Shown piece by piece: positions 45,381-54,385 of a DNA stretch of 64,000 nt. The DNA lies in assembly GCF_009928525.1 (NCBI RefSeq), contig NZ_JAABOK010000023.1, forward strand, positions 28,108 through 92,107, in the 5' to 3' direction. Positions within the stretch are counted from its first letter, which is position 1; the number at the start of each line of letters is the position of its first letter. A program made the translations under genes and the position numbers. This stretch comes from Chitinophaga solisilvae (GTDB lineage: Bacteria > Bacteroidota > Bacteroidia > Chitinophagales > Chitinophagaceae). Below the pieces are notes generated by a model. The model did not search any database. It saw nothing but the letters and a program-made list of their open reading frames with translations, and had not been told where the DNA came from.

Positions 45381-46301
45381 TTACTTACCGTACGTATATT
45401 CCGCCGTACCGTTGGAAGTAACCGGTTTCTGGTTACCGGTGCTGTAGATAGTGCTTGTGAAAGCTACTTTTACAGGGCGGCTGGCCGCATTGTACTGGTA
45501 AGCATTTTTAGTTACCGTTACAATGGAATCCCGTTTACTGCCCAGGTTAACATACTGTACATTTCTTGTTTCCACGGCATTCTGTTCACCGAATGCGTCA
45601 TGATCTGTCAGCTCCAGCAGATAGGGCAACAATGGATGAGTGATGTACGAAGGATGGTTATCAAAGCCGGTCACGCTTATATGAGAGAGCACGTCTGTTC
45701 CGCTGGCATGCACAATTTTCTTAACATTTTTGTTTTCATAGGTAAGCGTTGCTACAGTCACCAGTTTCGATATTTCCGGGTTGGTGCTGGTAGTGATGGT
45801 GGCTACTTTTCCGGTAGCGTCGTAGGTATAGCGGTTATCTTCTTCCAGGGAACCGGTTTCCTGGTCGCGGGTGATTTTGCGGGAGATTCTTCCGCTATTA
45901 TCCCATTCAAATGTTGTATTACCAGCCAGGGTAAATTTACCTTTGGTAAAGAAATCCGGCGCATAGCTCAGCACTTTCAGCAGTTTGCCGCCGGCGTCGT
46001 AAACGACTGAATCCTTTGTTGTCAGGAAGTTACCGGCATATTGCAGGATGACCAGCGGTTGCTTTTTGCCGTTATAGCTGATTTGCTGTACCAGTCCGTT
46101 TCCGCCGAGGCTGGTGCGGACAAGCTGTCCGGTGGCAGCAGCTTCAGGGGCAATAGCAGCGGGGTCGCCGGCGGGATTGGTGTTGCCATCCAGTACAGGC
46201 GTTGATTTGTTGCAGGCTGTACCCGCCAGCAGCAAGGCTGCCAGCAGTGTGCCATGTAGTTTGAACTGATTGAACATACGTTCCTGTTTGCGGTGTGTCA
46301 T
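45381..46301 (-). CDS. RHS/YD-like surface lipoprotein
   Basis: A protein of up to 306 residues; starting at the internal ATG (46277) gives a more compact signal peptide. The lipobox LLAGTAC, with Cys near 30, predicts a lipoprotein, followed by a Pro/Ala/Thr spacer. The body is a run of short beta hairpins with YD-like lines (FEWDNSGRISRK, RYTYDATGKV, YQYNAASRP). It resembles Bacteroidota DUF4595-type proteins and, distantly, the YD repeats of the Tc shells. It is probably anchored in the outer membrane. The function is unknown. It is a single gene, divergent from the first histidine kinase. Confidence 0.72.
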   Translation of the reverse strand: MTHRKQERMFNQFKLHGTLLAALLLAGTACNKSTPVLDGNTNPAGDPAAIAPEAAATGQLVRTSLGGNGLVQQISYNGKKQPLVILQYAGNFLTTKDSVVYDAGGKLLKVLSYAPDFFTKGKFTLAGNTTFEWDNSGRISRKITRDQETGSLEEDNRYTYDATGKVATITTSTNPEISKLVTVATLTYENKNVKKIVHASGTDVLSHISVTGFDNHPSYITHPLLPYLLELTDHDAFGEQNAVETRNVQYVNLGSKRDSIVTVTKNAYQYNAASRPVKVAFTSTIYSTGNQKPVTSNGTAEYTYGK

Positions 46302-46601
46302 AAAAATTGCAGTTTAGGTTTTTACTAAGACAACTGGTTTACTATAAAATGAATACTATCTGCTGCATGGTTCCGGTATGCTGTTCAGCAGCTGGTTTCC
46401 GTGTAACCGGCTCATCATCCGGATTACACATGCAAAGAAAAAGGGAATCTGTAACCGCCTGTATGAATTTTGATCATCTGACAGGATTTGCTGACTAATG
46501 TCAGGATATCCTATATCAGCTGTTGTTAACAGACAGATAATATTGCCCGGACAGCCGCTGATTTATTTTTTTATTCGCTTCTTTGCAGAAAATTAAGTGC
46601 T
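46302..46601. other. Divergent intergenic region
   Basis: Three hundred bp between the lipoprotein gene and the first histidine kinase gene. It must hold both promoters, but no convincing TAnnTTTG box or operator was found. Nothing here looks coding. Confidence 0.4.
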
Positions 46602-47669
46602 ATGCCCAAGTATCCGCTGATGATCAAAACCTGGCCGCTCATACTCATCATATGGGTGCTGGATACAATCATGACATTCTTGCAGATACATATGCAGGGG
46701 GTGACCTTGTATAACAATCTCATACTTACCGCCACCAACGGGGCTTCCGCTGCTTTCTGCGCCTGTATACTCAGCCTGGTGCTACTCCCGTATTTCATCA
46801 GACGGCAGCAGATACTGCTCTTTGCACTGGCCGCTGTTTCCTTTTGTCTGGTTGTCAGCGCCCTGGTTGTTTATTTCAGTCTGCCGGTCATCTGCTCCTC
46901 GTTGGGGGAAGTAATCGCCCGGCCGCAGATCTGCAGTTTTCAGTCCATGATGCCCGGGCACTTCATCAGCGTATTAATGTGCTGCGGCACCGTCTGCGGT
47001 ATACGCTTCTACCAGGAATACGCCAGAACCTACGTGGACAAGGAGCAGCTGCGTACTGCCCACCTGGAAGCAGAACTCACCTTGCTGCGGCACCAGGTGA
47101 ACCCCCATTTTGTGTTTAATATGATGAACAGCATTCATGTGCTGATTGAAAAAGATGCACGCCAGGCGTCGGAAATGGTCCTGGAATTTTCAGATATGCT
47201 CCGCTATCAGCTCTATGATTGCTCCAAACCATTTATTCCTTTGCAGCAGGAAATCATCTACCTGCAGAATTACGTAAATGTGGAGAACAAACGCCGGGGT
47301 AACGAGCTGCAGGTAGATTGCAAATGGGATGTCCATACGCCGCACTGCCTCATATCTCCCCTGATACTGACCCCTTTTGTGGAAAATGCCTTTAAGCATG
47401 TATCTTGTTTTAATGATAAACCTAACTATATCCGGATGGACCTTTATCAGGAAGCCGACAGTCTTTTTTTCGTTATAGAAAACAGCCGGGAAGAAGAGCC
47501 TCCGCTGCCAGGCGATACTGTTTCCACACAGAAAGGGATTGGCCTTGTGAACGTACAAAAAAGACTGGCGCTCATCTATCCGGAAAAACATTTTCTGAAA
47601 ATTCATGAGACAGCCGGCCAGTATACTGTTTTCCTGGAAGTAAAAATCAATGCAGCACAAAACAATTAA
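46602..47669 (+). CDS. LytS-type sensor histidine kinase (system 1)
   Basis: A 355-residue membrane kinase of the His_kinase/LytS (YehU-like) class. Four hydrophobic segments fill residues 10-135. A short helix leads to the phospho-acceptor motif HQVNPHFVFN (His169), and the ATP-binding part has FVENAFKH and GIGLVNVQKRL. No periplasmic or PAS domain is present, so the signal is probably sensed in the membrane or through a partner. It ends 1 nt before the regulator gene (TAA-T-ATG), giving coupled translation. Confidence 0.9.
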   Translation: MPKYPLMIKTWPLILIIWVLDTIMTFLQIHMQGVTLYNNLILTATNGASAAFCACILSLVLLPYFIRRQQILLFALAAVSFCLVVSALVVYFSLPVICSSLGEVIARPQICSFQSMMPGHFISVLMCCGTVCGIRFYQEYARTYVDKEQLRTAHLEAELTLLRHQVNPHFVFNMMNSIHVLIEKDARQASEMVLEFSDMLRYQLYDCSKPFIPLQQEIIYLQNYVNVENKRRGNELQVDCKWDVHTPHCLISPLILTPFVENAFKHVSCFNDKPNYIRMDLYQEADSLFFVIENSREEEPPLPGDTVSTQKGIGLVNVQKRLALIYPEKHFLKIHETAGQYTVFLEVKINAAQNN

Positions 47670-47670
47670 T

Positions 47671-48393
47671 ATGATGGAGATAAAATGTATGATCGTTGAT
47701 GACGAAGCACTGGCACGGGAAGGACTGAAGAAATATATCCGTTCATTTGACTTTCTGTCGCTGACAGCCGCCTGCAACCACGCCGTTGCTGCGCGGGAGG
47801 TGCTGGAAACAACACCAATAGATCTGATGTTCCTGGATATTAATATGCCTAAAATGAGCGGGCTGCATCTGCTGGAAACCTTATCAGATCCGCCGGCTAC
47901 CATACTCATCACCGCCTATCCGGATTATGCGCTGGATGGCTTCCGCCTCGATGTGCTGGATTACCTGCTGAAGCCGGTGTCCCTGGCGCGGTTTACCAAA
48001 GCCGTTCAGAAGGCGCAGGAATTTTTCACGCTGCGGCAGCAGGCATCAGCCGGCACACCCGCTCCTGCCATGGATTACATCTTTGTAAAACACAAACAAT
48101 TATATGAAAAGGTGATGCTGGCGGATATACTTTTTGTTGAAAGCATGCAGAACTATGTACTTATACAGACAACGCAGGCAAAGATCATCGCATACCTTAC
48201 CTTTAAAAGCGTTGAACAGCAGCTGCCCGCTGATATGTTTCTGCGGATACATAAATCCTATATTGTTAACCTGAAACATATCAGTACCATAGACAGCAAT
48301 GCGGTACAAGTGGCGGGCCATACCCTGCCGGTCAGCCGGAGCCAGCGCGAACTGCTGATGCAGGTGGTCAACCGGCGGCTGCTGACCAAATAA
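47671..48393 (+). CDS. LytTR-family response regulator (system 1)
   Basis: A protein of 240 residues from the ATG at 47671. The receiver domain has the acidic pair (MIVDDE), the phospho-acceptor Asp56 in LMFLDINMP, a Thr/Ala switch and the conserved KP (LLKPVS). The C-terminal LytTR DNA-binding domain has ILFVESMQNYV and FLRIHKSYIVNL. It is paired with the upstream kinase. LytTR proteins bind direct-repeat sites and in Bacteroidota often control neighbouring surface proteins; the convergent secreted protein at 48493-49791 is a possible target, by position only. Confidence 0.92.
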   Translation: MMEIKCMIVDDEALAREGLKKYIRSFDFLSLTAACNHAVAAREVLETTPIDLMFLDINMPKMSGLHLLETLSDPPATILITAYPDYALDGFRLDVLDYLLKPVSLARFTKAVQKAQEFFTLRQQASAGTPAPAMDYIFVKHKQLYEKVMLADILFVESMQNYVLIQTTQAKIIAYLTFKSVEQQLPADMFLRIHKSYIVNLKHISTIDSNAVQVAGHTLPVSRSQRELLMQVVNRRLLTK

Positions 48394-48430
48394 CGGGAAA
48401 GGATATATGAAAATCAGGCGTGTGTATATA

Positions 48431-48471
48431 CAGATACAACCGCCTTCCGGGAGGAAAAACGGTTGTATCTG
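48431..48471. terminator. Bidirectional hairpin between convergent genes
   Basis: CAGATACAACCG and CGGTTGTATCTG form a perfect 12-bp stem around a 17-nt loop. It stands between the response regulator stop (48393) and the stop of the convergent secreted-protein gene (48493), so it can serve both. Confidence 0.8.
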
Positions 48472-48492
48472 AATGGCTGAAAATACGCGCCG

Positions 48493-49791
48493 CTACAGGG
48501 TTTTCTTCAGCTTCACCTCTACCTTCTCCCCTTCCTTATCTATGCTGACTATTTTCTTTACGCTGGCAGCCGCATTACTGTCATAACTTGTGCTGACGGT
48601 ATTGGTCCTGGATCCCTGAAACAGGCCGTTGATATAAGTGTCTGTATAGCCTACCACTTCGGTTCTGTTAGAAGTGTGGATGTATCCGAATTCTGTATAC
48701 AGCATATATTCGCCGGGCATGAGGTTCACGAATTCAAAATGCCCTTTGTCATCGTATACGGTAGTGGTGGCGATACAGGCAGCCACATCTGCAGACAACG
48801 GAATAGAGCGGCCTTTTTTACGGGATGCCTCATTCAGCTTATACCATTCCTTAAAGTAATCGGTATAGGGAATCAGTACAATGGTGGTTCCCTCACGGGC
48901 AAACTGTTTCTTGTTTATATTCAGCACAGCTATACCGCTCAGCATACCCTCATTCTGGTTATCCCTGGCAAATACCTGTCCGGTGATAACCGCACTTCCG
49001 TTTTTCAGGGATTTCATCACTGCCACTTTATCGAAGCTGCTTTTAACCGGATTGAAATCAATTTCCTTATCCAGCATCACCAGGTGCTGCCCCTGGTTGT
49101 ATATGTCTACTTTCCAGATTCTGCGGGTATCCTTATCCAGGTAGTACACATAGCGTTCGCCGGTACTTTCCTCGAGAACGCTGACCTGCCATACCTTATG
49201 CGTACCTGTCAGCTTACTGGTGTATATGTTGCTCTTTACTTCCTCTACTCTGGCCTGCTTCACATGACTGCTATTTTCAGGCTTAAAACTATATACGTCG
49301 AGGCTGGTGCTGTAGCCGGAAGTCAGCGGTAATAACCCCAGCAGGTATGGATAGGCGTAGTCGTCCAGTACAGTTGCATTCACCTGGTCTTTAACAACTG
49401 TTTTTTCTCCATTGCTGTTATCCAGGTAATATCCTGTTACTTCTTTACCATATCGCAGCACCAGGTTCCTTTTCCGGTTATAGGAGGACCGGTAAACCGG
49501 TTTTAGCGAACCTGCATCGACAATACTGGTATCCACCCATCTGTCGCGTCCTCCCACGGTTACCAGGCTGGTGTAGATAGCAAATGTTTTATTGTCTATA
49601 GCTGTATTATAGGAAAATGTACTGATCTCTGTCAGCCCGCCACCAGTTTCAGCATAGCAGACCATTTCACAGCTGGCATTCCGGAGCAGTTTAGTATCAA
49701 AGGATACTTTGCCGGTTTGTGCGTAGCACCATCCTGTGAGCATCAGCAATACGGCCAGCAAACCGGTCTTGTGCGTTATAGCATGTATCAT
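48493..49791 (-). CDS. Secreted DUF3108-like protein with C-terminal carboxypeptidase-regulatory-like domain
   Basis: A 432-residue protein with a signal peptide (residues 1-24, ending CYAQ). The N-terminal 230 residues are beta-rich, with lines such as STFSYNTAIDNK and YYLDKDTRRIWKVDI, resembling DUF3108-type periplasmic proteins that read out a converted value. From about 265 a second domain, ITGQVFARDNQNEGM to HFEFVNLMPGEYMLY, follows the carboxypeptidase-regulatory-like pattern, interrupted by a long Lys-rich loop. It ends with a charged strand. The role is unknown. It lies downstream of the TonB-dependent receptor on the same strand, with a hairpin between them. Confidence 0.55.
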   Translation of the reverse strand: MIHAITHKTGLLAVLLMLTGWCYAQTGKVSFDTKLLRNASCEMVCYAETGGGLTEISTFSYNTAIDNKTFAIYTSLVTVGGRDRWVDTSIVDAGSLKPVYRSSYNRKRNLVLRYGKEVTGYYLDNSNGEKTVVKDQVNATVLDDYAYPYLLGLLPLTSGYSTSLDVYSFKPENSSHVKQARVEEVKSNIYTSKLTGTHKVWQVSVLEESTGERYVYYLDKDTRRIWKVDIYNQGQHLVMLDKEIDFNPVKSSFDKVAVMKSLKNGSAVITGQVFARDNQNEGMLSGIAVLNINKKQFAREGTTIVLIPYTDYFKEWYKLNEASRKKGRSIPLSADVAACIATTTVYDDKGHFEFVNLMPGEYMLYTEFGYIHTSNRTEVVGYTDTYINGLFQGSRTNTVSTSYDSNAAASVKKIVSIDKEGEKVEVKLKKTL

Positions 49792-49811
49792 ATATGTAGC
49801 ATCTTATGCCA

Positions 49812-49819
49812 CAAAAGTA
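49812..49819 (-). promoter_or_regulatory. Candidate -7 box (TACTTTTG) of the secreted-protein gene
   Basis: On the minus strand, TACTTTTG matches TAnnTTTG and lies 20 bp before the ATG at 49791. A -33 TTG at the usual spacing is not evident. Confidence 0.5.
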
Positions 49820-49840
49820 CTTGTAATTATACTGAGATAC

Positions 49841-49884
49841 CCTACCGGTAAAACAGGATACTTATCTACCTGTTTCCCGGTAGG
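49841..49884 (-). terminator. Hairpin after the TonB-dependent receptor gene
   Basis: CCTACCGGTAAAACAGG pairs with CCTGTTTCCCGGTAGG, with one mismatch and one bulge, around an 11-nt loop. No T-run follows on the minus strand, so termination strength is uncertain. Confidence 0.5.
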
Positions 49885-49962
49885 CAGCTGATCTGACTCT
49901 CCATCTTCCCTCTTTTGTGTCATGTCCGCTCCTCATGCGTAATCCGTCATACGTAGTCAATT

Positions 49963-52410
49963 TTATCTTTTTCTCCGCATCGTCTTCTCGCCCGTTTCCT
50001 TTTCATTCTCTTCACCCGAAGCGCGCACGGTACCGAACTTCCAGTTGAAAGAAACGGAGAAGGAACGGTTGTAGTACCAGGAGGAAGTGTTGCTGTTAAA
50101 AGAAGGCGCTGTCGCGGAGGTTCGCTGCAGGAAGTTGTTTTGGAAGGGATTATTTATACTCACGGTAACACCGGCTTTCTTGTCAGGGAATTCCTTCTGT
50201 ACAGCAAAGCGATAGCTATAATTGGCGGATGTTCTTCCCTGCAGGGTCACATAGCCATTACCATAGTCGCCGGAAAACTGCAGGGTAATATCTTTGGGCA
50301 GTTCCCAGGAGCTGTTGATATTGACGGAATACAACGCGGCATCATTGCTCAGCTGCATTGTCCTGCTGCGGTACCATACCTGGCAGATGTCCGCGCCGGC
50401 CGAGAAGGTCCAGCTTTTGCTGAACATCAGGTCTGTAAAAATATTGGCGCCGAGCCGTTTGTTGGCCGCGATATTCTGCGGCATGGTCCGGGAAACACTG
50501 AAACTGTCTACTGTTCTGAGTGATTCAATTGCATTGCTGTTAGACTGGAAATAGATGCCTGAGTGCAGGCTGAATCCCGACGCCGCGGTATAGTGGTGCG
50601 CCAGCTCCAGCATGCGGTTGATCTCCGGTTTCAGCTCCGGGTTGCCGGAAGTGATATTCCGGGGATCGCCGGCATTGATATAGGGATTAAGGTCCCATAT
50701 CCAGGGGCGGCGGATACGCTCTGTGAACGACAGTTTCAGGTCATGCATATCAGTTACCTTTTTATTGAGCAGGATACTTGACACGAGGTTATTGAACCGG
50801 CTCCTGAAGGCAGGCTGATACTGCTGAAAATCGCTGCCCAGGCTGGTGTGCTCATAACGCGTACCCAGGCGGAAAGCCCAGTTCCTGCCGGCTTTCAGGC
50901 TAAGGTTCACATAGGCGGCAGCGATCTCCTGAAAATAAGACATCACATTAGCGCGGGACGGGTCTTCTGTCAGCTGTTCACTGCCCGGCGTCTGGCGGTT
51001 GTTAAATACCCTATAACTGCTGCGGGAGGTATTCCTGCTGTAGCGGCCTCCCACTTCCAGGAGCTGATCGCCTTTGTGGTCCAGCGGTTGCGCGTAATCG
51101 GCCTGCAGACTTAAATCTTTGCTGCTACCGGTATTAGGGCTATGTTCCCGGAAATAATGTTTTCCGGAAATATAAATCTGATCGGTCTGGTAATCCGCCT
51201 TTTCGCCGGCAAAGCTGTACTGGCTGATGAGTTGCAGCTCCTGTCCGGGATGTCTGAACTTCTGCTGATAATTCAGCGAAAATTCTGTGAAGTGTACATT
51301 ACCGGTCTGACGGCCGGTCTGGTTATATTCATTCACGCCGTGTTTGTCCATGTACAGGTTGTATCCCTGGCTCACAGTGGGCCAGCTGCCTTTCCAGTAA
51401 GAAACGCCGCCGGTAATTTTCCGGGAGGTATCCATACGATATTCGGCAGACAGCTCTGCGAAACCGCCTCTGTTCCTTTGTGTTTCATCCGTCTGCTGAA
51501 GCAGGTTACCGATAACCTGTCCGCCTGCCAGCGCATCCCGGTTCAGTTCCGTCACCGTCCTGGATTTTTCCAGGCTGCCTTCCAGGTTGAGGTTAACGCT
51601 GAATTTTCCCCGTGTCATATTGAGGTTCCCGTTGATGGTCTGCTCCAGGTTACCGGCGCTGAGGTCAATACTGCCGCCGGTTCCTTCCATCTTCTTTTTG
51701 GTAATGATGTTGATCACACCTGCAGCGCCTTCTGCTTCATACCTGGCAGAGGGAGATGTCATGATTTCTACGGCGGCAATGGCGCTGGCCGGAATCATCT
51801 TCATCGCTTCCTTCAGGTTCCTGGCCAGGATGCCGGAAGGAAGGCCGTTCAGCAATACCTTGATATTACCATTGCCCCGCAGCCTCACTTCCCCGTCTGC
51901 GCTGATGCTGATCATGGGCGCCTTACGCAGTACATCTTCCGCAGAGCCGGTTCTGTTGCCTATATCCGACGCCGCATTGTAAATCAACTTATCTCCCTTG
52001 CTTTGAATAACGGGTTTCTTCCCACTCACCACTACTTCGTTCAGAACGCCTGAATTGGCGGAAACCCTTATCAGTCCCATATCTGCCAGTCCGGCTACGG
52101 GATGCACCCCGCTGGTATAAGCGCGATAGCCTACGTATGAAATATGCAGGGTCAGCTTACTGCCTTCAGGCACTTTCAGCAGAAAGCTGCCATCGGCGGC
52201 AGTAAGCGTTGATTGCACCAGCTGATGCCCTGGTCTGGTTACCGCTACAGTAGCCAGTTCTATGGGCGACCTGGTAGTTGAATCCACCAGCATCCCTTTG
52301 ATGATGATGGTTTTCAGCGGTGTTTGTGCCGTTGATTTTTGTCCGTAAAAATTGATTCCTGTAAAAACCAGGATGATCCATAACATCCTGAAATGACCGT
52401 ATGTTGACAT
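49963..52410 (-). CDS. TonB-dependent receptor-like outer-membrane beta-barrel protein
   Basis: A protein of 816 residues from the ATG at 52410; the frame is open for 72 more codons, but those are noncoding in character. A signal segment (LWIILVFTGINFYGQ) is followed by a carboxypeptidase-regulatory-like domain (IIIKGMLVDSTTRSPIELATV). Next comes a plug (VLRKAPMISISADGEVRLRG, then VEIMTSPSARYEAEGAAGVI), and an OMP_b-brl_3-type barrel to the C-terminus. This subfamily is separate from SusC, and its substrates are mostly unknown; some members relate to peptide or metal uptake. It diverges from a kinase/regulator pair, which may control it. The charged tail (GEENEKETGEKTMRRKR) after the last strand is unusual. 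Confidence 0.88.
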   Translation of the reverse strand: MSTYGHFRMLWIILVFTGINFYGQKSTAQTPLKTIIIKGMLVDSTTRSPIELATVAVTRPGHQLVQSTLTAADGSFLLKVPEGSKLTLHISYVGYRAYTSGVHPVAGLADMGLIRVSANSGVLNEVVVSGKKPVIQSKGDKLIYNAASDIGNRTGSAEDVLRKAPMISISADGEVRLRGNGNIKVLLNGLPSGILARNLKEAMKMIPASAIAAVEIMTSPSARYEAEGAAGVINIITKKKMEGTGGSIDLSAGNLEQTINGNLNMTRGKFSVNLNLEGSLEKSRTVTELNRDALAGGQVIGNLLQQTDETQRNRGGFAELSAEYRMDTSRKITGGVSYWKGSWPTVSQGYNLYMDKHGVNEYNQTGRQTGNVHFTEFSLNYQQKFRHPGQELQLISQYSFAGEKADYQTDQIYISGKHYFREHSPNTGSSKDLSLQADYAQPLDHKGDQLLEVGGRYSRNTSRSSYRVFNNRQTPGSEQLTEDPSRANVMSYFQEIAAAYVNLSLKAGRNWAFRLGTRYEHTSLGSDFQQYQPAFRSRFNNLVSSILLNKKVTDMHDLKLSFTERIRRPWIWDLNPYINAGDPRNITSGNPELKPEINRMLELAHHYTAASGFSLHSGIYFQSNSNAIESLRTVDSFSVSRTMPQNIAANKRLGANIFTDLMFSKSWTFSAGADICQVWYRSRTMQLSNDAALYSVNINSSWELPKDITLQFSGDYGNGYVTLQGRTSANYSYRFAVQKEFPDKKAGVTVSINNPFQNNFLQRTSATAPSFNSNTSSWYYNRSFSVSFNWKFGTVRASGEENEKETGEKTMRRKR

Positions 52411-52507
52411 CTCATCTGAAAAATTAATGAATAAAAAGTAGGCAAAGGAAAGCCTGAAATGAGCCGTAGTAAAATTTAGATGAGCAACGCGTATCAGAAA
52501 ATGATCA

Positions 52508-52574
52508 ATGACGTTGGTCATCTGCAGCAAGCCTTGTTCAACAGTAACAGATGGCTGACAAACTGCGTTTGTCA
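52508..52574. promoter_or_regulatory. Two TGAC/GTCA dyads in a divergent intergenic region
   Basis: ATGAC-gttg-GTCAT (52508-52521) and TGACAAAC-tgc-GTTTGTCA (52556-52574) are perfect dyads with the same TGAC/GTCA half-sites. Their centres are about 50 bp apart, between the receptor gene (starting at 52410, minus) and the second kinase gene (starting at 52635, plus). They look like operator sites; the binding protein is unknown. Confidence 0.45.
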
Positions 52575-52634
52575 TTAATTCTTGCCCGCCAGACGGAAAA
52601 ATCGTTTCTTTGGTTGCTTTAAACAAAACAGGTC

Positions 52635-53666
52635 ATGAGTGCGGCAGAGCAGGAAAAATGGTATCACAGGAATTTCTTTGTGGAAGTAGTATTTTTTATC
52701 TCCATGTATGTATTGACCATGCTGCATGAGATGATGCTGATAGATACCTTTACAGGCTTCATCAAGGGGCTGGTATTTTTCCTGATATTATATGCCCAGG
52801 CACAGTTTCACCGCTTCTTTGTTTTTCCGCTGGTGCTGGAGAAAAAGTACCTGCGATATGCCCTCTTCAGTTTTATCTCCACCCTGCTGGGCGCTGTCAT
52901 CCTCTTTGTGCCGGATTATTACTGGATAGATCCGTATTACCAGGACGAAAATATCACCCTCGCTATCATATATCATTTTGCGCTGTGCGTCATCAGTACC
53001 ACGACCATCATGTCTTTCTTCCTGATCCGTAAATACTCCATAGCACTGCGGAAAAAAAATGAAGCGCAACTGCTGCTGAACGAGATGAATATCAAATTCC
53101 TGCATGCGCAGATGAACCCGCATTTCTTTTTCAACACGTTCAACAACCTGTACGGCGTAAGTCTGACAGCGCCCCAGCGCGTACCGGAACTGATTCTCAA
53201 ATTATCCAACCTGATGCGCTATCAGCTGGAAAACGGCAGAAAAACGGCGGTAGGCATCTGCGAGGAAATCAGTTTTATTGAAGATTACATTATCATGGAG
53301 AAAGAGCGGACTGGCAAGCGCTGCGAGATCGTATTTCATTTCACGCCGCCTCATGAAACGGCCTGCCAGTACAGGATTGCGCCTATGATGCTGATTGCGC
53401 TGGTGGAGAATGCCTTCAAGCACAGCCTGACCATCCTTCACAAATGGTTTGTGCATATTCACATAGAAGTAAACGGCCATATGCTCTGCATGCGCATCAT
53501 TAATTCTGTCGGGGACGAATCGCTCAGGAACTATTCAACAGGTATCGGTCTGATGAATATCAGGGAGCGCCTGGAATTGTTATACAAGGGAAGATACCAG
53601 TATGACACCACTTCCACAGCATTGGAATACCAGACTACGCTGACATTACAATTAAATCCGTTCTGA
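52635..53666 (+). CDS. LytS-type sensor histidine kinase (system 2)
   Basis: A 343-residue membrane kinase. Four hydrophobic segments (about 14-34, 42-58, 75-93, 110-131) are followed by a helix and the acceptor motif HAQMNPHFFFN (His163). The ATP-binding part has ALVENAFKHS and GIGLMNIRERL. No extracytoplasmic sensor domain is present. The TGA stop shares its last base with the ATG of the regulator gene. It is arranged like the kinase of system 1 but diverged in sequence, so the two are paralogues and not a fresh duplication. Confidence 0.9.
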   Translation: MSAAEQEKWYHRNFFVEVVFFISMYVLTMLHEMMLIDTFTGFIKGLVFFLILYAQAQFHRFFVFPLVLEKKYLRYALFSFISTLLGAVILFVPDYYWIDPYYQDENITLAIIYHFALCVISTTTIMSFFLIRKYSIALRKKNEAQLLLNEMNIKFLHAQMNPHFFFNTFNNLYGVSLTAPQRVPELILKLSNLMRYQLENGRKTAVGICEEISFIEDYIIMEKERTGKRCEIVFHFTPPHETACQYRIAPMMLIALVENAFKHSLTILHKWFVHIHIEVNGHMLCMRIINSVGDESLRNYSTGIGLMNIRERLELLYKGRYQYDTTSTALEYQTTLTLQLNPF

Positions 53667-54385
53667 TGATGACAACACCACTCAACTGTATTATTGTGGA
53701 TGATGAAGCAGGTGCGCACCTGGTGCTGGACCATTATCTTAAATCCTTCAGCAGCCTGACACTCAGCGCTTCTTTCTATAATGCCATCGAAGCGATGGAG
53801 TATATCCATTCCCAACCGGTTGACCTGATTTTCCTGGATATCAATATGCCCGGCGTGTCAGGTATGGATATGCTGGAAGCTATGCCTGATCCGCCGCTGG
53901 TAGTGCTTACTACCGCCTACAGCGAATATGCCCTGCAGAGCTACCGGTACCAGGTAGTAGATTACCTGGTGAAACCCATCGATCTTCCCAGGTTTACAGC
54001 TGCCATACATAAGGTATTCAGGCGCTACCGCCCGCTGACGCCCGCTCAGCAGGAAGGCAATACCACTGCACCGCCGCCCTCCTCGCTGATGCTGAAGGTA
54101 GACGGAGAAGTAATCAGGGTGCAGCTGGACAGTATCACGCATATCCAGAGCTGGGGAAACTACGTGAAAGTATATACGGAGCAGCAGGTGTATTTAAGTC
54201 CGGTTACTACTACAGAAATAGAACAGAAGCTGGATAAGCTGGGTTTCAAACGTATTCATAAATCCTATATCATTTCCCTGCAGCATATTCAGAAGGTCAC
54301 CCACGGGGAAGTACATCTGCACAGCGGGGTGATACTGCCTGTAGGCAACACTTACCGGCGGGAGCTGATGGAATACTTCAGGTAA
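53666..54385 (+). CDS. LytTR-family response regulator (system 2)
   Basis: A 239-residue protein. The receiver domain has CIIVDDE, Asp58 in LIFLDINMPG and the conserved KP (LVKPIDLP). A Pro/Thr-rich linker (QEGNTTAPPPSS) leads to the LytTR domain (ITHIQSWGNYVKVY, RIHKSYIISLQHI). Its start overlaps the kinase stop by one base. Its stop codon directly abuts the stop of the next, convergent gene. The divergent receptor gene is the natural candidate target, by position. Confidence 0.92.
   Translation: MMTTPLNCIIVDDEAGAHLVLDHYLKSFSSLTLSASFYNAIEAMEYIHSQPVDLIFLDINMPGVSGMDMLEAMPDPPLVVLTTAYSEYALQSYRYQVVDYLVKPIDLPRFTAAIHKVFRRYRPLTPAQQEGNTTAPPPSSLMLKVDGEVIRVQLDSITHIQSWGNYVKVYTEQQVYLSPVTTTEIEQKLDKLGFKRIHKSYIISLQHIQKVTHGEVHLHSGVILPVGNTYRRELMEYFR

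Noticed and set aside
52411..52626. N-terminal extension of the TonB-type receptor (72 more codons).
   Set aside because: The extra residues have no signal-peptide or domain character, and they overlap the region of operator-like dyads. The signal segment begins just after the ATG at 52410.
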